Shown: positions 13,415 through 19,918, counted from the stretch's first letter. The stretch is 21,364 nt of DNA from a virus (IMGVR_UViG_3300008448_000791:1-21364), one strand, 5' to 3'. The notes: generated from the sequence alone by a model not told the origin. Translations and numbers: made by a program.

Positions 13415-13732
13415 ATGACATTGAGAAAGAAACGTTCCGACCGAAACCATGTGCTGTACAAAGTTACGTGCGTGGATACTGGCGATTCATATGTTGGCTT
13501 GACTGTTGCACAGGGTCAAGCCTATGTCCGTTCTGTTAAAGTTCGCTGGCAAAAACATGTGAGTCGTGCAAAGTGCGAAAACAAAAATTGGGCAATGTGT
13601 ACTGCATTGCGTGAGTTGGCTGGTGCCGCATGGCAATATGAAGTCCTTGAAGTGATTCGTGGACGTAAACCCGCACACCAGCGTGAACGAGAATTGATTG
13701 CCGAATTCGAACCATCGTTGAATACATTTTGA
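13415..13732 (+). CDS. Small GIY-YIG family nuclease (105 aa)
   Basis: A single-domain GIY-YIG endonuclease-like protein. The two strands read VLYKVTC (13-19) and SYVGLT (25-30), the GIY and YIG equivalents. A conserved arginine lies in VKVRWQKH (about 41-48), the metal-binding glutamate is probably E91 or E93 (QRERELIAEF), and SLNTF closes the fold. No extra DNA-binding domain is attached, so it is more like a stand-alone DNA-processing factor than a complete homing endonuclease. From memory a start MTLRKKRSDRNH recurs in other marine phages, supporting this start. It has a strong host-type promoter, so early expression is likely. It may act in degrading host DNA, which is inference. Confidence 0.82.
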   Translation: MTLRKKRSDRNHVLYKVTCVDTGDSYVGLTVAQGQAYVRSVKVRWQKHVSRAKCENKNWAMCTALRELAGAAWQYEVLEVIRGRKPAHQRERELIAEFEPSLNTF

Positions 13733-13757
13733 CATGCCATGATTGTTATGTTATACT
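13729..13757 (+). promoter_or_regulatory. Sigma70-type promoter for the 13783 operon
   Basis: TTGACA (13729-13734) and TATACT (13752-13757) are separated by 17 nt, with an extended -10 TG (TGTTATACT). The -35 overlaps the GIY-YIG stop. TAGGAG precedes the next start. Confidence 0.75.
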
Positions 13758-13782
13758 GTATAAACATTGAATAGGAGTTTTT

Positions 13783-14004
13783 ATGAAAATTGGTCCGTTT
13801 ACATTTGCGCCTGAAAAAGCAACGGCCGGCGTCATTCTTGGTGCGTTGATTGCTTGGGTGTCACTGTACATTCTAGGTTCATACATTACATTGTCTGCTG
13901 TCAATACTTTGTTTGCCGTTAACATTCCTGTGACATGGGAAACTGTAATGTCGGTGTTTTGGTTGACTGCAATAATTAATGCTATCATTGGGAGTTCAAA
14001 ATGA
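13783..14004 (+). CDS. Small membrane protein with two membrane segments (73 aa)
   Basis: Unknown function. Hydrophobic segments lie at about 13-36 (ATAGVILGALIAWVSLYILGSYIT) and 51-70 (TWETVMSVFWLTAIINAIIG), joined by a short loop AVNTLFAVNIPV. It is small enough to be a holin-like or accessory membrane protein, but its own early-type promoter argues against a lysis role. A TAGGAG site and near-consensus promoter make translation certain enough. It overlaps the next gene by 4 nt (ATGA), linking it to two exported proteins, so the set may act together in the envelope. Confidence 0.75.
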   Translation: MKIGPFTFAPEKATAGVILGALIAWVSLYILGSYITLSAVNTLFAVNIPVTWETVMSVFWLTAIINAIIGSSK

Positions 14005-14435
14005 AATTCTTGACCACTGCACTAGTTGGAATTATGATTTCAACATCCGCAGTTTCTGGTATGCTTCAAGGTAATTCTAGCAATTATCGAAGTAGCCTTG
14101 AGGGTGACAGTTTAGTTAAGTTCGAATTGGCAAGAGTTGTTCGCATTCAACCGATTCAAGAATCCAGAACGTATAACGTGACTAGAACATCATGCACAAT
14201 GGTAGAAGACTTGTCTGGCGCATCGGCACAAACTGCTGGCACACCTACGGGCAAACCTCCAAGCAACATGATTCAAAGATGCATTCCCTATGCTGATAGA
14301 GAATACAAACAATTCATTATTGGATATGATGTAACGTTTGAATACTACGGACAAATCAGAACCGTTCGTATGAATCACGATCCAGGTACCGCAGTACGTG
14401 TAAAATCAGTAACTAGCATATATGTGATGGAATGA
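14001..14435 (+). CDS. Exported surface-antigen-like protein lacking the glycine zipper (144 aa)
   Basis: Residues 1-20 (MKFLTTALVGIMISTSAVSG) look like a signal peptide. The rest, LARVVRIQPIQESRTYNVTRTSC (about 43-65), C94, and IGYDVTFEYYGQIRTVRMNHDPGTAVRVKSV (about 107-137), matches the flanks of bacterial '17 kDa surface antigen/glycine zipper 2TM' envelope proteins. Their usual C-terminal pattern is 'GYDVTYxYxGxxYTTRMxxDPGxxxRVxVxV'. The glycine-zipper segment that normally lies between the two cysteines is missing, replaced by a short S/T/P linker. The mature protein is therefore probably soluble in the periplasm. It is a paralogue of the next gene. Interference with a host envelope protein is a reasonable guess. 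Confidence 0.7.
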   Translation: MKFLTTALVGIMISTSAVSGMLQGNSSNYRSSLEGDSLVKFELARVVRIQPIQESRTYNVTRTSCTMVEDLSGASAQTAGTPTGKPPSNMIQRCIPYADREYKQFIIGYDVTFEYYGQIRTVRMNHDPGTAVRVKSVTSIYVME

Positions 14436-14839
14436 AAAACTTGTCTACGCTACATAGTATTGTAGCACTTTTAATTATGTGTAATTTTGCACATGCCGAG
14501 GTTACCCTTGTTGAAGATAATTCTTCAACGAATAAAGTATACATGGCAAAAGTAATAAGCAAGAAACCTATCATAGAAAAGGTACCGTACATGGCAACAA
14601 AAAATTATTGTGAAAAACATTATGGAACAGTTCACTATTCAGGTGCGTCTGTCGGAACACCTGTTATATTAGCAACAACACCATTAAACCAAAAACCAAT
14701 ATGCAATTTAGTAACCCACGAAGAATTCTATAATGTCGTAAAGGGTTATCAAGTTACGTATGATTTCAAGGGTACACTCAAAACTGCAATATTAAATAAT
14801 GAACCCAGTGACTATGTGCAGGTGTACAATGTGCCTTAA
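14432..14839 (+). CDS. Exported surface-antigen-like protein, paralogue of the preceding one (135 aa)
   Basis: Signal peptide at 1-22 (LHSIVALLIMCNFAHA, cleavage after AHA). The mature part follows the same plan as the upstream protein: a strand with VISKKPIIEKVPYMATKNYC (C60), a SGASVGTP linker, C91, and a C-terminal GYQVTYDFKGTLKTAILNNEPSDYVQVYNV. The Cys-to-Cys spacing is 31, against 29 upstream. Sequence identity is low, so the duplication is old or both genes came from a diverse family. It overlaps the preceding gene by 4 nt and the next by 1 nt. A periplasmic location is likely; function unknown. Confidence 0.7.
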   Translation: MKNLSTLHSIVALLIMCNFAHAEVTLVEDNSSTNKVYMAKVISKKPIIEKVPYMATKNYCEKHYGTVHYSGASVGTPVILATTPLNQKPICNLVTHEEFYNVVKGYQVTYDFKGTLKTAILNNEPSDYVQVYNVP

Positions 14840-15081
14840 TGTATTATGTCTATGGTGCGATTGGAAGCAAAGCAACCGAAAAAACAGAATTGCTCCTTAA
14901 CATATGCAAAAGAAGATACAAACTTTTCATACTTGGCGAAGATTATACAGTAGCCCAATTACAGAAATTGATTCCTAACACAAACTTTGTTCCACACATA
15001 TACCATGAATTCAAATACGTTGGTGGTATCAATGAATTGCATGATTATCTTTATGATGAATTAAGAACACAGAATGATTGA
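14839..15081 (+). CDS. Glutaredoxin-like protein without the active-site cysteines (80 aa)
   Basis: The fold is that of a glutaredoxin. A first strand MYYVYG is followed by a helix TEKTELLLNICKRR, then a second strand YKLFIL. The cis-proline motif NFVPHIYHEFKYVGGINELHDYL (about 48-70) corresponds to the family pattern 'TVPQIFxxGxxIGGxxDLxxY'. However, the place of the CPxC active site reads GSKAT, and the only cysteine is C23 in the helix. It therefore cannot do normal thiol-disulfide exchange. It may have become a binding protein, or an inhibitor that mimics a host glutaredoxin. It starts within the previous stop and ends just before the next promoter. Confidence 0.72.
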   Translation: MYYVYGAIGSKATEKTELLLNICKRRYKLFILGEDYTVAQLQKLIPNTNFVPHIYHEFKYVGGINELHDYLYDELRTQND

Positions 15082-15082
15082 C

Positions 15083-15111
15083 TTGACAACCGAACGGATT
15101 GTAGGTATACT
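15083..15111 (+). promoter_or_regulatory. Sigma70-type promoter for the Sm-like gene
   Basis: TTGACA (15083-15088) and TATACT (15106-15111), 17 nt apart. The expected start of transcription is near 15118, about 33 nt before the ATG at 15151. This supports that start over the upstream ATG at 15118. Confidence 0.78.
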
Positions 15112-15150
15112 AGAGACATGAAAGATATTTTTAACATGGAGAACTTTGAT

Positions 15151-15450
15151 ATGACAACTTTTAACTATGCAACAAGTGACGCAAAAGAGCAAAAAGTATT
15201 TCGTGATTGGCTTGTTAGCCACCTCAAATATGGTCCTGTGACTGTTGACTTTCTTAAGAAAGACGGCACAATGCGTACCATGAAATGCACATTGCAAGAG
15301 AGCGCAATCCCAACATACGAAAAGAAAACCGAACGTGTTCGTACAACGGCAACTGATGAGGCAATCTCTGTAGTCGACTTAGAGAAAAACGAATGGCGTT
15401 CTTTCCGTTACGATTCTGTTAAGTCTGTATCATTTACATTAGGTGAATAA
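15151..15450 (+). CDS. Sm-like / SH3-barrel protein (WYL_2, DUF2693-like), 99 aa
   Basis: I start this at 15151: GGAGA lies 8 nt upstream, while the earlier ATG at 15118 sits at the predicted transcription start. The core reads GPVTVDFLKKDGTMRTMKCTLQESAIP (about 28-54), then DEAISVVDLEKNEWRSFRYDSVKSVSF (about 72-98). I know the pairing of 'F.KKDGT.R.M.CTL....IP' with 'I.V.DL....WRSFR.DSV..V' as the WYL_2/DUF2693 small beta-barrel found in many phages. Such barrels may bind RNA or DNA, but the function is unproven. It heads the operon that includes the RNase H-type exonuclease. Confidence 0.7.
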   Translation: MTTFNYATSDAKEQKVFRDWLVSHLKYGPVTVDFLKKDGTMRTMKCTLQESAIPTYEKKTERVRTTATDEAISVVDLEKNEWRSFRYDSVKSVSFTLGE

Positions 15451-15453
15451 ACT

Positions 15454-16578
15454 ATGAAATTTTCCAAGATCAATCCTGGCGCTGACGCACAAGCCTTTGG
15501 CACAGAACCTTCTTGGACCAATCAAGAGGAAATCAACAATCTTAAGATTGCTGAGATTCGTGCATTGAATTGGTATAACTATTTTTGTGACAGCAAGCAA
15601 GCAAAAACGTTTGTTGTCGAATACATGGCTAGCATTGGTCGACCGAAGGAAGAAATTTCTTTAGTGTCATCAAGTGACGCATCTATTCCAGTACAACTTG
15701 GTTGGGTAGCACGTATGATGTGTATGGGCTACGAACCATCTGACACATTCAAAAACTTTTTTGTCAAAGAGTTTAAGACTGTCATTGAGACTGCAAAGAA
15801 AACTAAAAAAACAAAAGCGCCCGTTGTCGCAACAACAACTGCACCAGTCGTATCTATTCAAGATCGAATTCGTGAAAAGGCTTCGGATGAAGTCGGTGAG
15901 ATTGAAGGACTTGTTGATGAGTTCATTGCCGGCGGATGTAAGTTCGCACCAGATATGGAATCGTATCTAAAGGGTAAAGAATTATCTGCCGTTGTGCAAA
16001 AGAAAATGTGTGAAGTGTTCATCAAGCGTTCTAAAGAATTTGAAGATGCGATGAATACCTCCGATGCTGATATTAAAGAAGGGTATTCTAATTTCAGTAA
16101 AGTTCAATTACGCAAGATCAAAGAATTTTATGATGCGATTGTTACAGAAACAAATCGTGGTGCAGAAAAGAAACCCACACGTAAAACACGTAAAGTAAAA
16201 GAGAAACCTGCAAGTGTGATTGCCGCTAAAGTGCAATACATGAAAGATTTTGCTGAGTTGAATTTGAAGAGTGTTCTACCAGAAAAGATTGTTGGTGCGA
16301 ATCAGGTGTGGTTGTACAATACCAAAACTAAATTGCTTGGCATGTACAATGCTGACAATGCAAAAGGCCTGACAATCAAAGGTACGACAATTCAAAACTT
16401 TAATACAGAAACGTCCATTGGCAAACGTTTGCGTAAGCCCGAAGTGACTGTTAAGCAAGTACTTGATGGTGGTAAGATTGTGTTGAAAAAACTGTTAGAT
16501 GGATTGACTACCAAGCCCTCCGAATTGACAGGACGCATTAACTCTGATACAATTGTTGTTAGAGTAATAACTGGATAA
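15454..16578 (+). CDS. Conserved-looking phage protein of unknown function (374 aa)
   Basis: A soluble, largely helical protein. The N-terminal region (TEPSWTNQEEINNLKIAEIRALNWYNYFC, about 17-45) and LGWVARMMCMGYEP (about 82-95) resemble an uncharacterised protein I recall from T4-like cyanophages and pelagiphages. A linker rich in K, T, A and P (about 114-130) separates this from a second helical region. A second basic linker (KKPTRKTRKVKEKP, near 240-253) leads to a C-terminal part with NQVWLYNTKTKLLGMYN and later strands. So there are probably three domains joined by flexible linkers. It precedes the exonuclease by 6 nt, suggesting a replication-linked role. Confidence 0.75.
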   Translation: MKFSKINPGADAQAFGTEPSWTNQEEINNLKIAEIRALNWYNYFCDSKQAKTFVVEYMASIGRPKEEISLVSSSDASIPVQLGWVARMMCMGYEPSDTFKNFFVKEFKTVIETAKKTKKTKAPVVATTTAPVVSIQDRIREKASDEVGEIEGLVDEFIAGGCKFAPDMESYLKGKELSAVVQKKMCEVFIKRSKEFEDAMNTSDADIKEGYSNFSKVQLRKIKEFYDAIVTETNRGAEKKPTRKTRKVKEKPASVIAAKVQYMKDFAELNLKSVLPEKIVGANQVWLYNTKTKLLGMYNADNAKGLTIKGTTIQNFNTETSIGKRLRKPEVTVKQVLDGGKIVLKKLLDGLTTKPSELTGRINSDTIVVRVITG

Positions 16579-16584
16579 CTTAAA

Positions 16585-17451
16585 ATGATTTTAATCGACT
16601 TGAATCAGGTAATGATTTCAAACCTGATGATGCAAGTGAATTCAAATGCATCAAATCCTATTGATGAGAACATGGTTCGCCACATGGTGCTGAATAGCAT
16701 TCGAATGTACAATGTTAAATTCAAAGATGAGTATGGCGACATTGTTATCTGTTGCGATGATAAGAAGTACTGGCGCAGAGACTACTTTCCATATTACAAA
16801 GCTGGTCGTAAGAAAGACAGAGAGGCATCTCCGTTTGACTGGAATATGATTTTCGAAACGCTAAACAAAGTGCGTGACGAAATCAAAGAATACTTTCCGT
16901 ACAAAGTGATTCAAGTTGAGAAGACTGAAGCCGATGATGTTATCGCAACATTGGCACACAAGTTCGGTGTTCCTCTTAAGAATAGCACTACTGAAAAGAT
17001 TCTGATTCTATCCAGCGATAAAGACTTTATGCAATTGCAGAAGTTCGCAAACGTAGAACAGTATAGCCCAATGGGTAAGAAGTTCTTGCGTACCAATACG
17101 CCAGAAGCATTCTTAAAGGAACACATTATCAGAGGTGACAGAAGCGATGGTATTCCTAACTTCATGTCTTCTGATGACACATTCGTAACAGAAGCCCGTC
17201 AAAAACCTGTAACTGAGAAAAAGCTAAATAAGTGGTTAGAAGAAGAACCTGAGTCTTTTTGCGATGAAGTGATGCTGAGAAATTACAAGCGAAATGAATT
17301 GCTGATTGACCTGTCTAAGATTCCAACTGAGTATCAAGAGAAGATTCTTGAGACTTATGAAAATACCCCTAAACGTGGTAGGGAAAAACTACTTAACTAT
17401 TTTATCCAAAACCGCATGAAGCAGTTGTTGGAACATATACAGGAATTTTAA
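16585..17451 (+). CDS. rnh: 5'-3' exonuclease / RNase H, FEN-1-like (T4 Rnh type)
   Basis: A 288-residue flap nuclease homologue that should remove RNA primers from lagging-strand fragments. Metal-binding acids are at expected places: D5 (LIDLNQ), D58 (CCDDKKYWRR), E115/D117/D118 (EADD), D145/D147 (SSDKDF), and D185/D188 (GDRSDGIPN, the helix-hairpin-helix junction). The basic YYKAGRKKDRE segment (70-80) suits the DNA-binding arch. Length is close to T4 Rnh (about 305). It lies in an operon with the unknown 374-aa gene before it and the DUF6433-like gene after it. Family assignment is secure. Confidence 0.9.
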   Translation: MILIDLNQVMISNLMMQVNSNASNPIDENMVRHMVLNSIRMYNVKFKDEYGDIVICCDDKKYWRRDYFPYYKAGRKKDREASPFDWNMIFETLNKVRDEIKEYFPYKVIQVEKTEADDVIATLAHKFGVPLKNSTTEKILILSSDKDFMQLQKFANVEQYSPMGKKFLRTNTPEAFLKEHIIRGDRSDGIPNFMSSDDTFVTEARQKPVTEKKLNKWLEEEPESFCDEVMLRNYKRNELLIDLSKIPTEYQEKILETYENTPKRGREKLLNYFIQNRMKQLLEHIQEF

Positions 17452-17452
17452 A

Positions 17453-17896
17453 ATGGCTATTGATATTAGTAAAATGACTTTACCAGAGTTGCTCCAGCAT
17501 GTCGCAGAATTACCAGCGGCTAAAAGAGCAAGTTCATTGAAGCAGATTGCAAACTTGACACCAGAATTGAAAACGGTTTTGCGATATACATTTCATAAGA
17601 ATGTTATATTTGAATTGCCCGCAGGCGCTCCACCATATAGACCTATGGAAACTCCAGACAATTGGGGACACAATCGTCTACCAAAAGAATTGAGAAAGTT
17701 TGAATATTTTCTAAAGGGTAGTGCTATAAACCCTATCAAGCGTGAATCAATTTTTATTGAGGTTCTTGAAACAGTTTCTCCAGAAGAGGCTAAACTTGTT
17801 TTGATGATGAAGGATAAAAAACTTACGTACAAAGGCATCACTAGAAAACTTATTGAAGAAGCGTTGCCCGAAATCTTGCAGGGAGAATCAGAGTAA
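17453..17896 (+). CDS. DUF6433-like protein (147 aa)
   Basis: The central part, KTVLRYTFHKNVIFELPAGAPPYRP (about 39-63), and later SPEEAKLVLMMKDKKLTYKGITRKLIEEALPEI (about 109-141), match the pattern I associate with DUF6433: 'L+.tFdp.IkF.LP.G.PPYkP ... L..LspEEAklL..+KDKkL...YkGlt..lv.eAFP'. This family is common in T4-like phages, and its function is unknown to me. A link to the late-transcription factor or a replication factor is possible by position, 1 nt after the exonuclease gene. Residues 1-40 look helical (ELLQHVAELPAAKRASSLKQI). Confidence 0.65.
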   Translation: MAIDISKMTLPELLQHVAELPAAKRASSLKQIANLTPELKTVLRYTFHKNVIFELPAGAPPYRPMETPDNWGHNRLPKELRKFEYFLKGSAINPIKRESIFIEVLETVSPEEAKLVLMMKDKKLTYKGITRKLIEEALPEILQGESE

Positions 17897-17900
17897 CAAA

Positions 17901-18089
17901 ATGGCAAAAACAAAAAAGTATTCCAGTTTCCGTGACTTCTATGATGACGAAGGTCGCAAAGGGAAACCGAAGTTGGACGAATCTAAAAAGCAAAAAGATA
18001 AGTTCAAGCACCAGACTAAGTTTATTGATCCTAAGAATCTCAAAGAAGATGATTGGGACGAGTTTGAAGAATTTGACGAAGTGAAATAA
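17901..18089 (+). CDS. Small highly charged protein (62 aa)
   Basis: Begins MAKTKKYSSFRDFYDDEGRKG at the ATG at 17901. An upstream in-frame ATG inside the previous gene gives an unlikely leader. The protein is very rich in K, D and E, with alternating basic (KKQKDKFKHQTKF) and acidic (EDDWDEFEEFDE) blocks, and has almost no hydrophobic core. It is likely disordered and may be a nucleic-acid or protein-binding linker. It lies 4 nt after the DUF6433-like gene and shares its transcript. Function unknown. Confidence 0.7.
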   Translation: MAKTKKYSSFRDFYDDEGRKGKPKLDESKKQKDKFKHQTKFIDPKNLKEDDWDEFEEFDEVK

Positions 18090-18106
18090 TTTATTGAGAG
18101 TATATT

Positions 18107-18706
18107 ATGAAAAAAGAATTGGACGAAGCACTAGTAGCAAAGTACCCAAAGATTTTTAAGTATCGTCATGCCCCAATGACACACACCGCTATGTGTTGGG
18201 GTTTTGATTGTGGTGATGGTTGGTACAACATCATTGATGTATTGTGTTCAAACATTCAACATCACGTGGATCAAAGACGTAAAGAACGTGCAAGAGTATT
18301 GAAATTCAATCGTGCGTTGAAACGTGCATTGGCTGGAGACACACGCCCACTTCAAATGAATTTTACATTTGGTAATAAAACAGAACCAGATGAATGGGCG
18401 ATTGAACATTCTAGCAAAGCAATTGTAAAAGGAGAGTTCAGAGAAGTTCCTCCACATATGCCACACATCACAGCAAGTCAAGTGAAAGAAAAGTTTGGCG
18501 GATTGCGATTCTATACAAATGGTTTTACAGATACAATTGATGGAATGATTCGTATGGCTGAGTCCATGTCATATCGTACATGTGAAGTGTGTGGTAGTCC
18601 TGGTCGTTCAAATAACTACGGATGGATTTCAACATTGTGCGATACCCATCGATTAGAACGAGGTGAGAAATTGCCGCAAAACGAGGAACTAGAGTCCGAA
18701 GATTGA
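18107..18706 (+). CDS. Zinc-binding-looking protein of unknown function, widespread type (199 aa)
   Basis: The N-terminal part contains KYPKIFKYRH and MCWGFDCGDGWYNIIDVLCSNIQHHV (about 29-54), a pattern I recall in many phage and bacterial hypothetical proteins. The C-terminal part has CEVCG (about 158-162) and LCDTH (about 177-181), which together look like a zinc site, and a preceding VKEKFGGLRFYTNG. No enzymatic motif is recognised. A ribosome-binding sequence GAGAG precedes the start. It is the last gene of the operon, ending just before a clear terminator. Confidence 0.78.
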   Translation: MKKELDEALVAKYPKIFKYRHAPMTHTAMCWGFDCGDGWYNIIDVLCSNIQHHVDQRRKERARVLKFNRALKRALAGDTRPLQMNFTFGNKTEPDEWAIEHSSKAIVKGEFREVPPHMPHITASQVKEKFGGLRFYTNGFTDTIDGMIRMAESMSYRTCEVCGSPGRSNNYGWISTLCDTHRLERGEKLPQNEELESED

Positions 18707-18733
18707 ATACCGAAGTACTAATACCCCTTTTCG

Positions 18734-18755
18734 AGCCGTTTTAGACGGCTTTTTT
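18734..18755 (+). terminator. Rho-independent terminator
   Basis: AGCCGT (18734-18739) and ACGGCT (18745-18750) form a perfect 6-bp stem with a 5-nt loop, followed by six T. It ends the operon starting at 15083 and separates it from the next promoter module. Confidence 0.9.
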
Positions 18756-18775
18756 GTTGTTTTCCAGCAACAAAA
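18752..18775 (+). repeat. Hairpin of promoter module, copy 2
   Basis: TTTTGTTG (18752-18759) and CAACAAAA (18768-18775), 8-bp stem with an 8-nt loop TTTTCCAG. The left arm overlaps the terminator T-run. The trailing GCCAAAATAGTTG leads directly into the -35 box, with 17 nt between the CAAC core and the -35. Confidence 0.7.
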
Positions 18776-18788
18776 GCCAAAATAGTTG

Positions 18789-18816
18789 TTGACGTACCTA
18801 CCGAACCGTGTATAAT
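18789..18816 (+). promoter_or_regulatory. Sigma70-type promoter of the first early-gene block
   Basis: TTGACG (18789-18794) and a perfect TATAAT (18811-18816), 16 nt apart. The spacer and downstream bases (CCGAACCGTG, then ATTCTGT) are shared with the promoter at 20313-20340, showing common origin. Confidence 0.75.
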
Positions 18817-18852
18817 AGATTCTGTAGTGAGTAAGATTAATAGGAGATTTAG

Positions 18853-18933
18853 ATGCTTACAGTTTTGATGATTTTTACAGTAATAGTTTTGTTCGGTGCC
18901 GCTGTTAGTGGTTCTGTTACGACCCTCGGCTGA
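18853..18933 (+). CDS. 26-residue hydrophobic membrane microprotein
   Basis: A tiny open frame immediately downstream of a strong promoter, with a TAGGAG ribosome-binding site 7 nt before the ATG. The product is MLTVLMIFTVIVLFGAAVSG plus a short SVTTLG tail, almost all of it a single membrane helix. It is the first translated unit of this early transcript, so it should be made in quantity. Peptides of this size in phages can modify host membrane proteins, but no target is known. It is too short for homology. Support is the signal context only. Confidence 0.6.
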   Translation: MLTVLMIFTVIVLFGAAVSGSVTTLG

Positions 18934-18956
18934 TTTTAATTTTTAAGGAAAAGAAA

Positions 18957-19289
18957 ATGATTGACGGATTTAACGAATACCTCGAATGCATCAAAGCTGA
19001 CTATGTTAAATGGCATGGTGACAATCCTTCTGAAATTCAAAAAGCAATGGCACAAGAATTTTGCGATTCCTTGTCCTATGAAGTTGGTCGTAGTTATATC
19101 AAAGTAATTACTGGTCGTGCTGGTAGCGGTCGTTCCGTGCATTCGTTTGTTTGTCTCCGTGACATGGGCAAATTCACCAAAGGCGACATTTTGAAAGCGG
19201 CTGGTTGGTCGGCTCCTGCAAAGAATTTTGCCCGTGGTAACACGATGGCACGGACTTTCCAGAACGTTCGTTGGATGGGGGCAATGTGA
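18957..19289 (+). CDS. Unknown small early protein, 'VHSF...GDILKAAGW' type (110 aa)
   Basis: A soluble protein with the run ECIKADYVKWHGD (about 10-22), RSYIKVITGRAG (45-56), VHSFVCLRDMGKFTKGDILKAAGWSAPAKNFARGN (61-95) and a closing VRWMGAM. The 'SVHSF....KF..GDILKA..W.APA.NFARGN' pattern is one I recall in many phage hypothetical proteins, function unknown. The last part is basic, which may indicate nucleic-acid binding. TTAAGGAAAAGAAA precedes the start. It is the second gene after the promoter at 18789. Expression is expected early. Confidence 0.75.
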   Translation: MIDGFNEYLECIKADYVKWHGDNPSEIQKAMAQEFCDSLSYEVGRSYIKVITGRAGSGRSVHSFVCLRDMGKFTKGDILKAAGWSAPAKNFARGNTMARTFQNVRWMGAM

Positions 19290-19304
19290 ATACCAAAGTA
19301 TTCA
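19287..19304. repeat. Perfect 7-bp inverted repeat at the stop codon of the 18957 gene
   Basis: TGAATAC (19287-19293) and GTATTCA (19298-19304) with the loop CAAA. The first three bases are the stop codon. A similar unpaired sequence, TGAATACCGAAGTACT, follows the stop of the 18107 gene at 18704. It sits just before the third promoter module. No T-run follows, so a terminator is unlikely. Confidence 0.6.
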
Positions 19305-19320
19305 GTTGCAAAAAAACAAC
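19305..19320 (+). repeat. Hairpin of promoter module, copy 3
   Basis: GTTG (19305-19308) and CAAC (19317-19320) with an 8-nt, A-rich loop. The arms are only 4 bp here, the shortest of the four copies. CGAAAATAGTTG follows and the -35 box begins exactly 17 nt after CAAC. Confidence 0.55.
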
Positions 19321-19337
19321 AGAATCGAAAATAGTTG

Positions 19338-19365
19338 TTGACAAGTGTGCCCATTGTGGTATACT
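19338..19365 (+). promoter_or_regulatory. Sigma70-type promoter of the second early-gene block
   Basis: TTGACA (19338-19343) and TATACT (19360-19365), 16 nt apart, with an extended -10 TG (TGGTATACT). The sequence GGTATACTAG is shared with the promoters at 13381 and 15083. Confidence 0.75.
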
Positions 19366-19402
19366 AGAGTCTAGAGATTGAGAAAAGAAAAGGAAATTTG
19401 AA

Positions 19403-19672
19403 ATGCGTACAAAAACTTACATTCAGGGCTTCAAGAATTCACAAAAAATTCGTGTGATGTTTGACGGAATTGGTGTCTACACCACCGTTGCTGGTGTGTC
19501 AAGTGTGTTTGCTACATACACCCATTCACAAGCGGCTAATGATGCTTTGCTCCGTTTGTCTTACATGCGTTACATGGCACAAAAAGATGGTGCGTTAGTT
19601 CCGACTGGTGTTGGCATGACAAGTTACAATACCTCGCAAGTTGGTACGCAAGTTCAAGTTGATTTGATTTAA
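19403..19672 (+). CDS. Unknown small early protein (89 aa)
   Basis: First gene after the promoter at 19338, with an AAAAGGAAA site before the start. The product begins MRTKTYIQGFKNSQKIRVMFDG, continues as an alanine- and aromatic-rich middle (GVSSVFATYTHSQAANDALLRL) and ends with a threonine/glycine/valine-rich tail (GVGMTSYNTSQVGTQVQVDLI). It is soluble and basic at the N terminus. I recognise no domain. Early expression in a block of similar short genes suggests an anti-host or regulatory role, unproven. Confidence 0.68.
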   Translation: MRTKTYIQGFKNSQKIRVMFDGIGVYTTVAGVSSVFATYTHSQAANDALLRLSYMRYMAQKDGALVPTGVGMTSYNTSQVGTQVQVDLI

Positions 19673-19681
19673 GGAAATAAA

Positions 19682-19918
19682 ATGACTACATTATCACATG
19701 ATATCTCTTACGGAATGTTTAGCGAAGTTGGCAACTTAGCCGTTCACGGTGTTGTTGTTGCCGCAGTAACAATGAACCTAACATGGCCAGAAACTTACAA
19801 GTGTCTCAACATGTTAGCCAAAAATGATTACAACAAATTTGGTGAAGCGATGGACACCACAGTTCGTGAGTGTGTCTACAATACTTGTGGTTTTACTTCT
19901 GACTTTTATGGTGCTTAA
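19682..19918 (+). CDS. Unknown small early protein (78 aa)
   Basis: Begins MTTLSHDISYGMFSEVGNLA and includes a helical run VVVAAVTMNLTWPETYKCLNMLA (about 25-47), then a DYNKFGEAMDTTV helix and a C-terminal part with two cysteines (RECVYNTCGF). The start follows TTAAGGAAATAAA, the same ribosome-binding block as the 20109 gene. No domain is recognised. It may be a small helical DNA- or protein-binding factor. It is co-transcribed with the preceding gene. Confidence 0.68.
   Translation: MTTLSHDISYGMFSEVGNLAVHGVVVAAVTMNLTWPETYKCLNMLAKNDYNKFGEAMDTTVRECVYNTCGFTSDFYGA

Noticed and set aside
13487-13767. Three overlapping minus-strand open frames opposite the GIY-YIG gene
   Set aside because: They lie antisense to a gene with clear family motifs and a strong promoter. 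They have no ribosome-binding site of note, and their products are low-quality and cysteine/histidine-rich as shadow frames often are.
15118-15150. Upstream ATG giving an 11-residue N-terminal extension to the Sm-like protein
   Set aside because: The ATG is at the predicted transcription start, while a GGAGA site fits the ATG at 15151.
17853-17900. Upstream extension of the 17901 gene
   Set aside because: It overlaps the end of the DUF6433-like gene and gives an unlikely cysteine-bearing leader; the ATG at 17901 directly follows that gene's stop.
19287-19304. Hairpin as a transcription terminator
   Set aside because: No T-run follows on either strand in the needed position, and the stem is A/T-rich.
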